Assembly (NCBI GenBank): GCA_030770545.1 | Contig: CM061097.1 | Span: 2,480,501-2,544,500 of the forward strand | Reading direction: 5' to 3' | Length of the DNA stretch: 64,000 nucleotides | From: Macropodus opercularis | Lineage: Eukaryota; Chordata; Actinopteri; Anabantiformes; Osphronemidae | Part shown: positions 26,827 to 36,637 of the stretch, piece by piece | Layout of the letters: every line of letters starts with the position of its first letter | Numbering within the stretch: position 1 is the first letter of the stretch | The notes under the pieces: model-generated | Told to the model about the DNA's origin: nothing | Seen by the model: only the letters and a program-made list of their open reading frames with translations | The model's database searches: none | Program-made: the position numbers and the translations under genes

Positions 26827-27594
26827 GGTGGCCTCCTGCTAATGTTTCTCCATTTGTCTCCTAGATTCGACCAACTCCGGTGACAACATGTACACGATGA
26901 TAAACACAGTCCCTCCAGGTGGAAGCCGACCAAGCGTGAGACATTTTTTTCCAGAGTGTTGGACTTGGGCTTGATGGGATGTTGTTGGTCCTGTTTGGAC
27001 CGAAATGCTGTGACATATATTTCACCGGCTCTTGTGTGTATTCTCCTCAGTTTCCTATGGGCGCAGGAGGCGAAGGTCCATTAGGGGGATTGTCAGGAAT
27101 GGAGCCTCATCACATGAATGGATCGATAGGTACAGGAACCAGCAGCTCGCTTTGTGTCTCCAGATCTCGGCTTATGTTATCATTTGTCTAATTGTCCAGT
27201 AATGTGAAATGAGAATGAATTGCTGATGATTTGTCTCAACTGTCTGCTCTCTCTGTCAGGATCAGGGGATATGGACAGTCTCCCTAAAGTAAGATCATTC
27301 ATTCAAAGCAATGTATTTATTTTCATCTACTGCACTTTCGAACGTTTCAATAAGCGGTGCCTTACTTACCTTTGTACAGAACTCTCCTGGCAACCTAAGC
27401 ATGAGTAACCAGCCAGGAACCCCCAGAGAGGATGGAGAGATGGGAGGAAACTTCCTAAACCCTTTTCAGAATGAAAGTGTAAGCCAGTGGATGTCTGCTT
27501 TACGGGCACAGTAGGTGCATTCACACGTGTTAACAAAACGTCTTGCTACTCGTTTTTTCTGCAGTATTCTCCAAACATGACGATGAGCGTGTGA
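10652..27594 (+). CDS. ssbp2: Single-stranded DNA-binding protein 2, 5'-partial (exons 2-17)
   Basis: Nuclear adaptor of the SSBP/SSDP family; family members bind LDB1 and protect LDB1-LIM-homeodomain complexes. Exons: 10652-10724, 13746-13807, 13923-14007, 24258-24347, 25542-25601, 25681-25747, 25928-25998, 26084-26151, 26444-26492, 26578-26613, 26721-26775, 26865-26935, 27051-27129, 27260-27288, 27380-27478, 27565-27594. All have AG/GT borders and matching phases; joined they give one base completing an exon 1 codon plus 340 codons and a stop. The first three exons hold the LUFS/LisH region (LALYVYEYLLHVGAQKS, then GEPPGFLHSWWC). The rest is the Pro/Gly/Met-rich tail (PFMSPRYPGGPRPPL, MQRMTPPRGMVPLGPQ), ending MTMSV. 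Wording fits SSBP2 better than SSBP3 or SSBP4, as does linkage to the iqgap2 block. The initiator exon is not in the window. Confidence 0.95.
11261..11283. repeat. (CA)n microsatellite
   Basis: Perfect CA dinucleotide tract of about 11 units inside ssbp2 intron 2. Confidence 0.95.
11799..11945 (+). repeat. Degenerate teleost interspersed-repeat fragment
   Basis: The string begins with ATCCATCCATTAACTGCTTTT-like text and continues through a CAGGCTCGTGGGGCCGCTG segment, GGGCGAGAGGCAGGGTGCA, CGCCAGTCTATCACAGG, and then TAGAGACAGACAATCATTCA. From memory, this succession matches a very abundant fish interspersed repeat found dispersed through introns and intergenic DNA. The copy looks truncated and diverged. 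I cannot name its family with certainty. Confidence 0.7.
14406..14437. repeat. GGTG-rich tandem repeat
   Basis: About four copies of a 7-base GTGGGTG-type unit, G-rich on the plus strand, within ssbp2 intron 4. The runs of two to four G could form quadruplex-like structure, but no function is evident. Confidence 0.8.
15160..15200. promoter_or_regulatory. Candidate homeodomain-type motif pair (TAATTAGACCA x2)
   Basis: TAATTAGACCA occurs at 15168-15178 and again at 15183-15193, 15 bases apart. Both copies have TAATTA homeodomain cores. Further TAATTA/CTAATT strings follow at about 15430-15455. This looks like a non-coding regulatory element of ssbp2, but it is inference from base composition and motif repetition only. 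Confidence 0.35.
24348..25541 (+). other. ssbp2 intron 5
   Basis: Lies between the exons ending GFFQ and starting PFMSPRY. In SSBP3 an extra proline-rich segment sits between these two stretches. I saw no such exon here, which agrees with the shorter SSBP2 isoform. Confidence 0.65.
26419..26443 (+). promoter_or_regulatory. (GT)10 tract abutting the ssbp2 exon 10 acceptor
   Basis: Ten GT units (26419-26438) are followed by TT and CAG, directly before exon 10 (26444-26492). The usual polypyrimidine tract is therefore almost entirely replaced by a TG repeat plus a very short T run. Exon 10 is 49 bases, so skipping it would shift the frame. Confidence 0.85.
26785..26822. repeat. (GT)19 microsatellite beside the exon 12 donor
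   Basis: About 38 bases of perfect GT repeat begin nine bases after the exon 12 splice donor (exon ends 26775) inside a short intron of 89 bases. In the transcript it would be a UG repeat. Confidence 0.95.
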
Positions 27595-29200
27595 AGGTTT
27601 GGGAAGCAGCTGTTGTGGACTGGTGGAAATTAGAGACCAGATATGATGTCATCTAGACCAGTGACTCTTCCTGCTCTACCACCCGAGACAGGACAGTTGC
27701 CCCCCTGCTCCATCCTTCTACCACCTGTACATCCAACCCCCACCCATGGTTTCTGTCCACATCCGTCCCGTTTCCTGTCCTGTTCTAAGTGGAGACACTG
27801 CTACATCCATCGGTTCTTCCTCTTCAACAATGACACTGTACAAAGGAACCAAATTGAAGCAACCCAGAGGAGAACTCTTTGTATATCTGCATAGAGAGCG
27901 TGTGAGACTGTGCACACGCTCCCGCCACAAACTGATGTTTCTGCCTTTTGCATCATGTCACGGAGTTCATGTGGAAAAACAAAAGGCCAGTTTGCTGTTG
28001 TACTCAATTTAAATTGGCACGGTTTTACAGGGATATAGACAGTTTTTCATTGATGGAATATTGTTTTTAATTCAGTTAAGTTTTTCTCTTCATTTTACTA
28101 TAAGGTTTATATGGAGGCTTGTGCAGACACCTGCAAAGTCTTTACCTACATGTTTAAGACCACTCACATTTTATTTATTTTTCCCAATTCCATGCCCACG
28201 CTCAGCCGAAAATGTGAAAAACCTCTTTGACTTTGCCTCTAGATCAGAGTCGGCTCCTGCCTGCACATCTGAAGCATTTTGAATTTGAAGAGACACCAGA
28301 TGAGTTTAAGGTTTAAAGCAAGACGCGTTGTAGCACCAAATACTAATACACGAATGTGGAAAACAATCATAAAGCCAGTGCAGTGCATAATACTAACAAA
28401 GCTGAGCAGCTAAGTACGTTTACCAAAGTAAGACACAGAAGGAAGCCATGCTTCAATCTGTGGTTTATCATGACTCCCTTCACTGCGAGTGACTGGTGGA
28501 GTGTAGGAGAACCAGACAACACATCAATGGAAACACACTGAACCCGTAATCTTACAGTTTCTTCTGATCTCTTGCTATTTATAAACGGATCAGAATAATA
28601 GGACGTAGAATTAAGTGGGTAAACCGCCCAATAAATCTCTGGATATATAAAAGAAATGATTAAAGAGACATTAACAATAAAGATAATAAAACACAGGTGT
28701 ATAAAGTCACTCATACATCACTAAACTGTGATCTGAGTGTGATGTGAAAAGCTGGTTGGTACTGCACCAGAAGCTGAAATGGGCTTGTTTTTATTCAGCA
28801 TTTCAACCTTCTCCCACTGCCCAGGATGTGTTTTCATCATGTACAAAGGCCCAGTCTGCCTGTGAACATGCTCCTCCTCCCTCCCCAACAGCAAAGTGTA
28901 CAGCTCTCAGATGTAGCTCCTGTCTTGTATGTGTATTTGATATTATTATTATTTAAAGAAAACCCTGGTGTGAAATCTAAAAGGGAGCGACGGACTTATT
29001 GCGCACCATCACAACGGAACAGAGGTGTTTTATTTCGTTTTTGTGTTAGATCGAAGCCATAAGCGGGACTACGAAGACACATTTGTAAATTGGATCATGT
29101 TTGTATGTTTTGTGGCATTATATGGGACTCCATTTGTGATGTGTTCATTTTCTCTTTTTTATTCTTGTATTATGTTTTTGTAAATACACAGAGAAGTATT
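27595..29200 (+). other. ssbp2 3' untranslated region (extent uncertain)
   Basis: Sequence after the TGA ending at 27594. An AATAAA at 28630-28635 and another near 28675 are possible polyadenylation signals. AT-rich text continues to about 29200 without a clear end. No other gene was seen in it. Confidence 0.55.
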
Positions 29201-30609
29201 TCATGGGTTTTGAATATGCTGGTATAAAGCTTCTCTTCCCTTAGCCACCGTGTCAGCTCGCTTCCTTTTGCAGGGGTGTGTGTGGTCAGTCTGGGTCCTA
29301 CTGTCACACGTGTAAATGTTACAGTAATTGTACACACTTATTGTGGCTGGGATGTGGTGTAAGATGGTGGCGGCTCTTTGCCACATGGGTAAAGGAGTTG
29401 GGCTGTTAAACCACCAGTGTGATACGCACCGTGACGCCTCCTTGTCCTTTTATGACAGCGCTCATGTGGACTGTGCACCACACACCGTAAAGTTGTCAGT
29501 GTGATCTTTGCCTATTGCATGAGTGCGTCTCTCTCTGTCTTCGAACACACAGCGACAAAGTTAGACTCCGTAATTCATCCTGCACCACAGAAAGCAGTAG
29601 GAGGCAGAACCGCACAGGCCGCCCTGCTTCTCATGTGGTCCTCTGTGACGATGGGTTTTTTCCGTGCAGCTGATCCGGAGGCGCCGAATGAACCTCTGGA
29701 GGAATGTTGTCCTAGAGCTTTACATTCAGAACAAAGCAGATCTGGGTTTCGTTTCATTTAAACCCACCTACAGTAACAGCAGCCGCCATTTCATATCGTG
29801 GTGCGTGCGTGGAATAAGCAGTGAGACAATGTGGATGACGGACAGAAGCGCTCAGTGTTGCTGCGGTTTCTCAGAAGCACAGAGGCACCAAGTAATGGGT
29901 CTGAAGCTGTCAACCTGAATCAACAATAAGAGGAAGGAGTAGGCCTATAAGACTGGAGTCAGATACTGAGCCCTCGCATGCAAAGATATGAGAGAAAAAG
30001 TTTCACTTTATACACTTTTATAGTTTCCACCCCCAAATGTTTCAAACTCCTCACCTCTAAACAAGTCCATCGTGAGGTCAGGTCAGGTTTTGTTGATGTG
30101 ACTGTGAGGATGTGTTTTCCAAGCAAAGCGTTGGTTCGCCACGTAACAGTGAAGCATTATTTCATTACTATTATTACGACATGTTTTCATGTCTTTACAA
30201 CAAACCTCCAGAAGCAACATGTGATCAGTTTCCTAGGAGCTGGACGGGTGGGGGCCGAGCATCTTATGTAAGGCTGAGAAAACAACAAGCTACTCAAAGT
30301 CAGTTCAGTCCATTAACAAAAAGCAGGTTATGGAAATATTTTGAAGTAGCGAAGGCAGCAGAGAGATGAACACGGGAGAGGAGACGTGACTGTTATATAT
30401 TGGGGATGCAGGGGTCCTGCTATCCGGTGCCAGCTGGCTGTTATGTAACTGGATAAATAGAACACAAGCCCCTGCAGAGTGGCTGTGAAAGTATGTGTGT
30501 GTGGCCCAACCCACTGTTACAGAACACATCCCCCGGTTCTTGGAGGAGCCTCCCGCTGACAGCAGCCCTGACATTAGTGTTGCTCTCTGGCTGCCTGCTG
30601 TCTCCAGCC
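29201..30609. other. Intergenic, ssbp2 to lipocalin 1
   Basis: No exon recognised. A GGATAAATAG string at 30451-30460 lies about 150 bases before the lipocalin start codon and could be its TATA-type element. A start codon upstream and in frame at 30493 would give a long non-signal leader and was not used. Confidence 0.5.
30451..30460 (+). promoter_or_regulatory. Possible TATA-type element of lipocalin 1
   Basis: GGATAAATAG lies 150 bases upstream of the predicted start codon at 30610. The position would leave a 5'UTR of about 120 bases. Motif and position only. Confidence 0.35.
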
Positions 30610-31799
30610 ATGGCCGCACAGCTGGTTGTCGCTCTGCTGGCTCTCGCCTCCCTGGGCGCCGCGTCTGAACTGGACTGTAAAGAGCTGGTTAAGCCCCTGG
30701 TGCTGGACAGCCACAGCCCTGTGAGTATCACTGCTGTCATATGTGAGGAGGTTTGTTTGAAATCTACTGTTCGATCACAGTCTAATGCAGACAGGCTGCA
30801 CGGTTCAGGTTCTGTACGTCAACAGCTGCTTTGTCGCAGATCTATGGAAAGTGGATACTTCACGTTGGGTCGTGGGACAATCCCGGCCTGAAGAGCGACC
30901 TGGTGTCGGTGAACAGCTCCTGGGTGGAGCTGTCGGCTTCCTCGGACAGTGGAGTCATCACGATCTACTGGGCCGACCGTCTGTAAGGAGGATGCGCGGC
31001 CGCATGAGCACACGTACACACGTAGGGCCCGGTTCTCTGCCCGCTCACCATTTGATCCGTGCTTTCTTTATTGTTTGTTGCAGAAATGATAAATGTCTCC
31101 AGGGAGTCGCCAATGCCACCGTTTCAGGAATAACCAGTCACACCACATGTATGTAACAACGAACATGATCATTCTTATGGTCTTATCAAATCACCACCAG
31201 ATGATGGGTTTCATACATAAAACACATCAACAATGAATGTTTGGCGCTTTTTACGTGAATAATTTTAAATAGACCGAAGTGACAGGTACAGTCTCACTCA
31301 CTCTGTGCTGGTTTTACCCACAGTTAACATCAACGGTCACACTTCATATCATGATGGGAAATACTATGAGACCTGTGCTGACTGCCTCCTGTCTGAAGAC
31401 ACCACCTTCCTCCCTGACGGCAAGTCCAAGGGACGATACCTCTTCCTCTTTAGTAAGTAGCAACCTGCCGGTGAACATTTTCAAGTACTACTCCGTGATC
31501 CTGTTTTATCGTCTCATTCCTGTTTCAAAGCGCGAACTGGGGCTTTGGACTCATCCCACTTAGAGACCTTCAAGAAGCAGGCGGAGTGTCTTCAGTTCCG
31601 CCCAGAGTTCCACTTCGTTGGCACAGGTCTGCCATCATTTCAGATCTGAATCTCTGCCACTGGAAAACACGATAAAAGTAAACTGTCTTGAATCTGTGAC
31701 TTTCCTCGTGTTTCAGATCTGTGTCCAGGCGACAGGGAAAGCAGTTCACCTGCTGCTGAGGAAGCAGAGAAAGATCAAACTGTAACTGAGCTTAAGTAA
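30610..31799 (+). CDS. Secreted lipocalin, TBT-binding / PSTBP-like, copy 1
   Basis: Predicted secreted carrier of small hydrophobic ligands. Exons 30610-30720, 30840-30982, 31084-31148, 31324-31452, 31531-31626 and 31717-31799 give 208 residues. Intron phases run 0, 2, 1, 1, 1, the classical lipocalin pattern. Residues 1-19 are a signal peptide (MAAQLVVALLALASLGAAS). Mature protein starts with DCKELVKPL; the lipocalin GxW motif is in IYGKWI at the start of exon 2. Cysteines include CLQG, the pair in ETCADCLL, and QAECLQF. NATV is a possible N-glycosylation site. The C-terminal tail is acidic and polar. From memory the family is the fish tributyltin-binding proteins and puffer saxitoxin/tetrodotoxin-binding proteins, related to alpha-1-acid glycoprotein. 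The ligand is unknown. The ATG at 30610 was chosen because it directly precedes the signal peptide. Confidence 0.85.
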
Positions 31800-31968
31800 A
31801 GTCTTCAGACCAGAACACTCCCAGTCTAACACGTACTACAATGAGTAGTGTGTATTACGGTGTCTTATATGTTGTGTAGTATATGTTGTGGTGTCCTATA
31901 TTCAGTTTAGTTTAGTAAATGTGAAACCTGGAGCCGGATTCTCTCATAAAGCCTCCGCTGTTCTCTGC

Positions 31969-32024
31969 TAGTTGAGTGGTGAATAAAATGTTGTCTCTCA
32001 CTTCCTGTGTGCGGGTTCGACTCC
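31969..32024 (+). other. tRNA-like A-box/B-box pair at lipocalin 1 3' end
   Basis: TAGTTGAGTGG (31969-31979) fits the pol III A-box consensus and GGTTCGACTCC (32014-32024) fits the B-box consensus. They are 45 bases apart, which is tRNA spacing. The acceptor and T stems do not pair well, so this is not an intact tRNA. It may be a worn tRNA-derived element or chance. Confidence 0.25.
31982..31987 (+). terminator. Polyadenylation signal of lipocalin 1
   Basis: AATAAA 183 bases after the stop codon, the first canonical signal downstream of copy 1. Confidence 0.7.
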
Positions 32025-32479
32025 TTTATTTTGTCTTTATGTTTATGCGCTTCATAAAACAACTCTTTTCTTAAATGCAACGCTCTTCCCAGAAACTTCA
32101 ACAAAGCCTGTTGCTGGGTAACGCCGCTGCTGGAGGGAGAAAGAAGACATCAGACTTTAATTGTCGCCACACGGGGGGAACCACAGGGAAACAACCTTCA
32201 ACTGCTGATGCAAAGCTGCTTCACATCACATTTAAATGTCTCAGAAGAGCAAGACAAATGATGGCATTCTGCCTGCATTTATTTAGGGGTAGGATGGGAA
32301 CCAGGCTTTTCAGTGCTAAGAGGAACAAGCGGGCTTGACCCTCCAGCAGACACCTCCTCCTCCTGCCCCACGCCAGCACTGGAACTGCTTTTGTTTGGTT
32401 TGAAACTCCAGCTGGATTCATATGAAGCAGCAGTTTAGTGCTGCAGGTTTGCTAGACTTGCCTCTCTCCTCGTCTGACT

Positions 32480-33744
32480 ATGGCTCTGTCTGTGGTTGTT
32501 CTTCTGTTGGCTCTCGCTTCCCTCAGCGATGCATCTGCACCAGACTGTAAGGACCTGGTCAAACCTTTTATACCAGAGGAACGCAACAGAGTAAGACGTG
32601 CTTTTCCACCCTGTTTGTTCAATAATTAGTTATTATTTAAAATGCGGATTATCAAGAAGCATAATCAGCTGTTTTCACGGTGACATACAGTATCTTTTTA
32701 CTTGCAGATATTTGGAAGGTGGGTGTATGTGATGGGAGCTGGTGACCCCAAGCCGTACCACAAGGTGCTGGAGTCTCTGAAAAGCTCCTGGATAGATTTG
32801 TGTCCCACTTCTGTCAGTCACATTGTGACGCTACGGTGGGGAGACAACTTGTAAGTTTGGACAATTAAGAATAAAATGATCTGTGAACAGGTTTTTAAAA
32901 GATGGGATGATACATTTTGAGCTTTTGATAAGCACATTTTCTCACTTGTTGCTTAGTAATGACTGTGTCTTGGGGGAAGTAAATGCAACAGTCACTGGAC
33001 TCGCCACCACCTTTCGCAGTGAGTGAACATACAGTATACGATGAGTAAGTGCAGACCAACAGATCGCAGCATAAACAGAGCATCGTGACCAGTGTCTGCT
33101 GTCTGCTGTTAAAGAAAACCTGTCGGACCACAAAGGACACCTCCTGCAGACTTGCTCCGACTGTCTTCTCTGGACCGACACCTTTCGGAACGCAGATGTC
33201 ACTGGTAGATACATGCTGCAGTTCAGTAAGTTTCCTCTCCGTCAGCACATTTGTCTTTGAGCTTCTAATGGTCCATGGTCTTTATCTAACGCGCCCTCTC
33301 CTCCAGCAAGGACAGGGAAAATAGATGCCACACATGTCAAAACCTTCCAGAAACAACTTGAGTGTCTGAACTTTCCGGAGAACTTCCACACCTACGACGA
33401 AACAACTGGTCAGTGGTTCGTTATCTGGTGAAGTGATAAGACTTTGCCAAAGTTGAATCTGTAAATGGAGGCGTTAACTGGTTGCTACAATTTACACAAG
33501 GTGCCACAAGATGGAGGTGTTGTATTGAGGATTGCACTGGACGTTTCTATACAGCAAGCTTCACTGGTTTCAATTAGAAACATGCAAAAACATGGTCGCA
33601 CATGGTCAAGAAATGTTTCAAACATTCTCCATGATGTTCAGGGAAACAGTCCACAGATGCTTCCTTCTCTTCCTCTGTCACAGTTTATCTCATTGGTTGT
33701 TTTCCTGTGTTGCAGAGCTGTGTCCAGAAGTGAAAACAGGGTGA
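32480..33744 (+). CDS. Secreted lipocalin, TBT-binding / PSTBP-like, copy 2
   Basis: Tandem paralogue of the preceding lipocalin, starting 680 bases after its stop. Exons 32480-32590, 32708-32850, 32957-33018, 33115-33225, 33307-33408 and 33716-33744 give 185 residues. Exons 1 and 2 have exactly the same lengths as in copy 1 (111 and 143), and the phases are again 0, 2, 1, 1, 1. Signal peptide MALSVVVLLLALASLSDAS; mature start PDCKDLVKPF; GxW motif in IFGRWV. Shared anchors are NATVTG, the cysteine pair in QTCSDCLL, TRTGKI and LECLNFP. The final exon is only nine codons and ends VKTG, so the polar tail of copy 1 is missing. Residue identity to copy 1 appears low in the barrel strands, suggesting an old duplication with possible ligand divergence. 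Probably secreted; ligand unknown. Confidence 0.85.
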
Positions 33745-33809
33745 CCGGCAACACAACATGAGCTACAGTAGCAACAACAAGCATAATGTAATAGTTTTGT
33801 TTTGACAGC

Positions 33810-33815
33810 ATTAAA
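33810..33815 (+). terminator. Polyadenylation signal of lipocalin 2
   Basis: ATTAAA 65 bases after the stop codon. It is about 165 bases from the nearest plausible f2r signal on the opposite strand. Confidence 0.6.
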
Positions 33816-33979
33816 GAGACTTCAGCAGAAACCTTCATATTCTCGCATATATATAGATTTTTAACATATCAAAAAAACACCAGGACACGAATTAAATAAG
33901 TAAAATCAGAACACAAACCTGCAGCAGATGATGACATATTGAATTCTTTATGAACTTGGCACAGCTTACATTATTGCTC

Positions 33980-33985
33980 TTTATT
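33980..33985 (-). terminator. Polyadenylation signal of f2r
   Basis: TTTATT on the plus strand reads AATAAA on the minus strand, about 215 bases after the f2r stop. A second copy at 34151-34156 lies only about 45 bases after the stop; either could be used. Confidence 0.5.
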
Positions 33986-34199
33986 GTTATTCTAATCTTT
34001 AAAGAAAGATGCTGGTTGTAAAATCCATCTTATTAATGACAAACATATTTCTGTCTAGTCAAAGTAAGCACACCAACTTGTATAAGAGATTATTTTGCAT
34101 TTTGGATGATGATGATGATGAGATGATCCTTAGCAATGGTTCAGGTGCAGTTTATTCAGCTGTGGGTGTGAGCACGCAGACGCTGGCCTGTCCTGCTTT

Positions 34200-35940
34200 T
34201 TAAGCCACCAGCCTGATGTATTGGCTTCCTTGACTGGGCTCAATACTCTCCATCTTGCATAACATGCTGTCGTCTGTCTGCCCACTGGTTCTCGTGCTTT
34301 GTGTGTCTGGCCTGTTCTGTGCCTGTGCCACTCGCCTACATCTGAATAGTGTGGCCACCTGCTTCTGGCACTGAGACGATCCAAAGTAATAGATTAGTGG
34401 ATCCAGAGAGCAGCTGATGCTGCTCACACACATGGAGAGTAGGTACAGGGGGTAAGAAGCGTCACTGGATTTATGAGACAGCTGCACATAGTGAACCATC
34501 AGGATGATGTTGGTAGGAGTGAAACAAACAACAAAGACGATCAGCACAATCACAGCCATCACAATAGCCCGAGTTTTCCTGGAGTGGTTCTCTACATTGG
34601 CCGCAGTCAATGCCTGTATTATCCGTACGTAACAGATAACAGTGAAGACCAGAGGAATGAAGAAGAACACAGAGGAGTAGATGGGGAAGAAGTACAGATA
34701 GTATGCTTGTAGTGTTTCCACATCCTGCACATCATGGCAGGTGGTGATGCCGAGGTCTGATAAATACATGGCCTGTCCTGATACGAGCAGAGGGGATACT
34801 CCTCCGAGGGCCAACAGCCACATGGCAGCACACACGGCTGAAGCTGTCTGAGGACTGCGCCACGTCAGGGAATTCATGGGGTAAACTACTGCCAGGAAGC
34901 GATCGATGCTGATGCACATCATGAGCAGGACAGAGCAGTACATGTTGCAGTAAAAAGCTGCTGTGACAACTCTGCACATGAAGGAGCCGTAGATCCAGTT
35001 GTTGCCATGGTAATGGTAGGCGATTTTAAAGGGAAGAAGGAGGCCAAACAGTAGATCAGCACAGGCCAGGTTGAGCATGTAGATCACCGCCGGCTTTCTG
35101 GGTCGAACGCGACGCACAAACAGCACCATGGCAACAAGGTTGAGGGGCACACTGATGATGAAGACGAGGGTATAAACCGTCGGGACGAAGGTTGTTGCCA
35201 GGCGACCCTGGAGAAAAGCTTTAGCCTCCTCTGATACGACATAGTGTTTCTGTGAGTGAAGGCGCGGCCCATGGAGGCCATGCCTCTTCACCGGCTCCTC
35301 CTCTGACCCCGAGCCAGACCCGTCATCCTCCCTGTCCAAGGCAGACAGGTCGTTGTTCACCATTACAAAGTGTCCAGCAAATGTCCTTGGGCGGGGAAAA
35401 GAGCCTTTAGAAACACAGAGGAAACAGAGCAGCCGTGGTTTATGAACTTTTCACGTTTAAATTTCCTACAGTCTATCGCCTGAAAGCATATACAGCAGAC
35501 AGGCTGCCGCTTCCTTTTCCACATGGATCCTTAACTTTCACTTACACTCACTTCTTGCTATGCATTAGCCAACAATTACTCAGCTGGTTCAGGTTCTTGG
35601 GGAACCATTTTGTACCACTTCCCATGATTTGCTACGTTTAATAACTGTTAGAGTAGTAGACTAGTTGTTAGAGGACTTCACTGCATGATCAAAAACAGCA
35701 TCTGTTAATTAAAGGACAAAGATGCAAATACCGGTAAATGATGCCCGTCATTAACAAAACCCAGAATAGAAGACTATCAAACTTTCCAGACTGGCCAGTG
35801 ATATGGCTCATAAATAACACTGAACAATCTGCAAGAATTACTAAGCTTTAAGCAAAGTTTGTGAACTTACCATTTTGATAGGAGAGTGATGAACACTGCA
35901 GAGAAAAGAACAGCAACAACCCCACTGCCAGGTGAGACAT
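34200..35940 (-). CDS. f2r: Proteinase-activated receptor 1 (thrombin receptor)
   Basis: Class A G-protein-coupled receptor activated when a protease exposes a tethered ligand. Exon 1 (35940-35871) codes the signal peptide MSHLAVGLLLFFS...; exon 2 (35404-34200) codes the rest. The phase 1 junction gives 424 residues, against 425 in human PAR1. Cleavage is predicted in RPR/TFAGHF, between residues 30 and 31. An acidic stretch follows (DREDDGS, then SEEEP), as expected for thrombin exosite binding. Seven hydrophobic segments are visible, with PAVIYMLNLACADLLF in TM2, SIDRFLAVVYP at the end of TM3, the PAR hallmark TTCHDV in ECL2, and DPLIYY in TM7. The C-tail has a Cys (FRCRRV) for possible palmitoylation and several Ser/Thr. 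The gene is just downstream of iqgap2 on the same strand. F2RL1 is the main alternative; length and synteny favour f2r. Confidence 0.92.
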
Positions 35941-36206
35941 GTCTTCACTGTCCTCCAGTATTTTCCACCTGCGTGTGGTGAGACGATCTGTTTGTCCGTG
36001 ACTGCGTTTCTCTGCCAGCATCAGACATATGATTACAGACGGTTGAGATACTCCGCCTCCTCCTCTGCTCTGTGTCTCCTCCCTTTTTTATGTGAAGCAG
36101 AAGGAAAGTTCTGACAAAAATATTTTCTCTCCCAAAGTGTTTGCTGACAGAAATACTGGATGTTGAAGAACAAAGCAAATCGATGAATTGTATTGGACAC
36201 GTGTAA

Positions 36207-36212
36207 TTTATT
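36207..36212 (-). terminator. Polyadenylation signal of iqgap2
   Basis: TTTATT on the plus strand (AATAAA on the minus strand), about 430 bases after the iqgap2 stop; another is at 36299-36304. Either leaves only about 270-360 bases between the iqgap2 transcript end and the f2r signal-peptide exon. Confidence 0.55.
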
Positions 36213-36637
36213 CTGCACATTGTTCAAGCATTAAATTTATCTGCATACTAATAATACATATATTAAATTTCAATCGTAGCTTAAAAATTATTAAACGTTT
36301 TATTAACTTAAACATTTTAAATGTTTCATTTAAAGGCACTGGTCAGCTACTGTTTTTCATGCAGCCATGCAGGTCTGGTAAAAAGTTGTTCCACAGGCCG
36401 AAGCATATAAGGTAACAATAACATTGCATTTCTTAAAATATCATTACAAATTCATTCTTAAAAATACAGTACATTTACAATCATCAATTAGAAAATACAA
36501 AAGTAATAATGAATTTAGTTGAGATCTGTCAAATTAGAAACAGATGAAAACAAACATTGTCCTGCAACATCTGATGATTTCAGACTAAATTAACAGAAAT
36601 GTCAGGAGCCACAATGTGCTTCTTGAACTTTACTTTC

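Noticed and set aside
10652..27594. Assignment to ssbp3 or ssbp4
   Set aside because: The tail wording (MTPPRGMVPLGPQ, SMDPTRQQ-type exon, SNQPGTPREDGEMGGNFLNPF) and absence of the SSBP3 proline-rich insert fit ssbp2, as does linkage to the 5q13-like block.
30493..30609. Upstream in-frame ATG for lipocalin 1
   Set aside because: It would add 39 non-signal residues before a perfect signal peptide; the ATG at 30610 is the natural start.
34105..34122. GAT trinucleotide run read as an acidic peptide
   Set aside because: Lies in 3' intergenic DNA between f2r and lipocalin 2 with no gene context.
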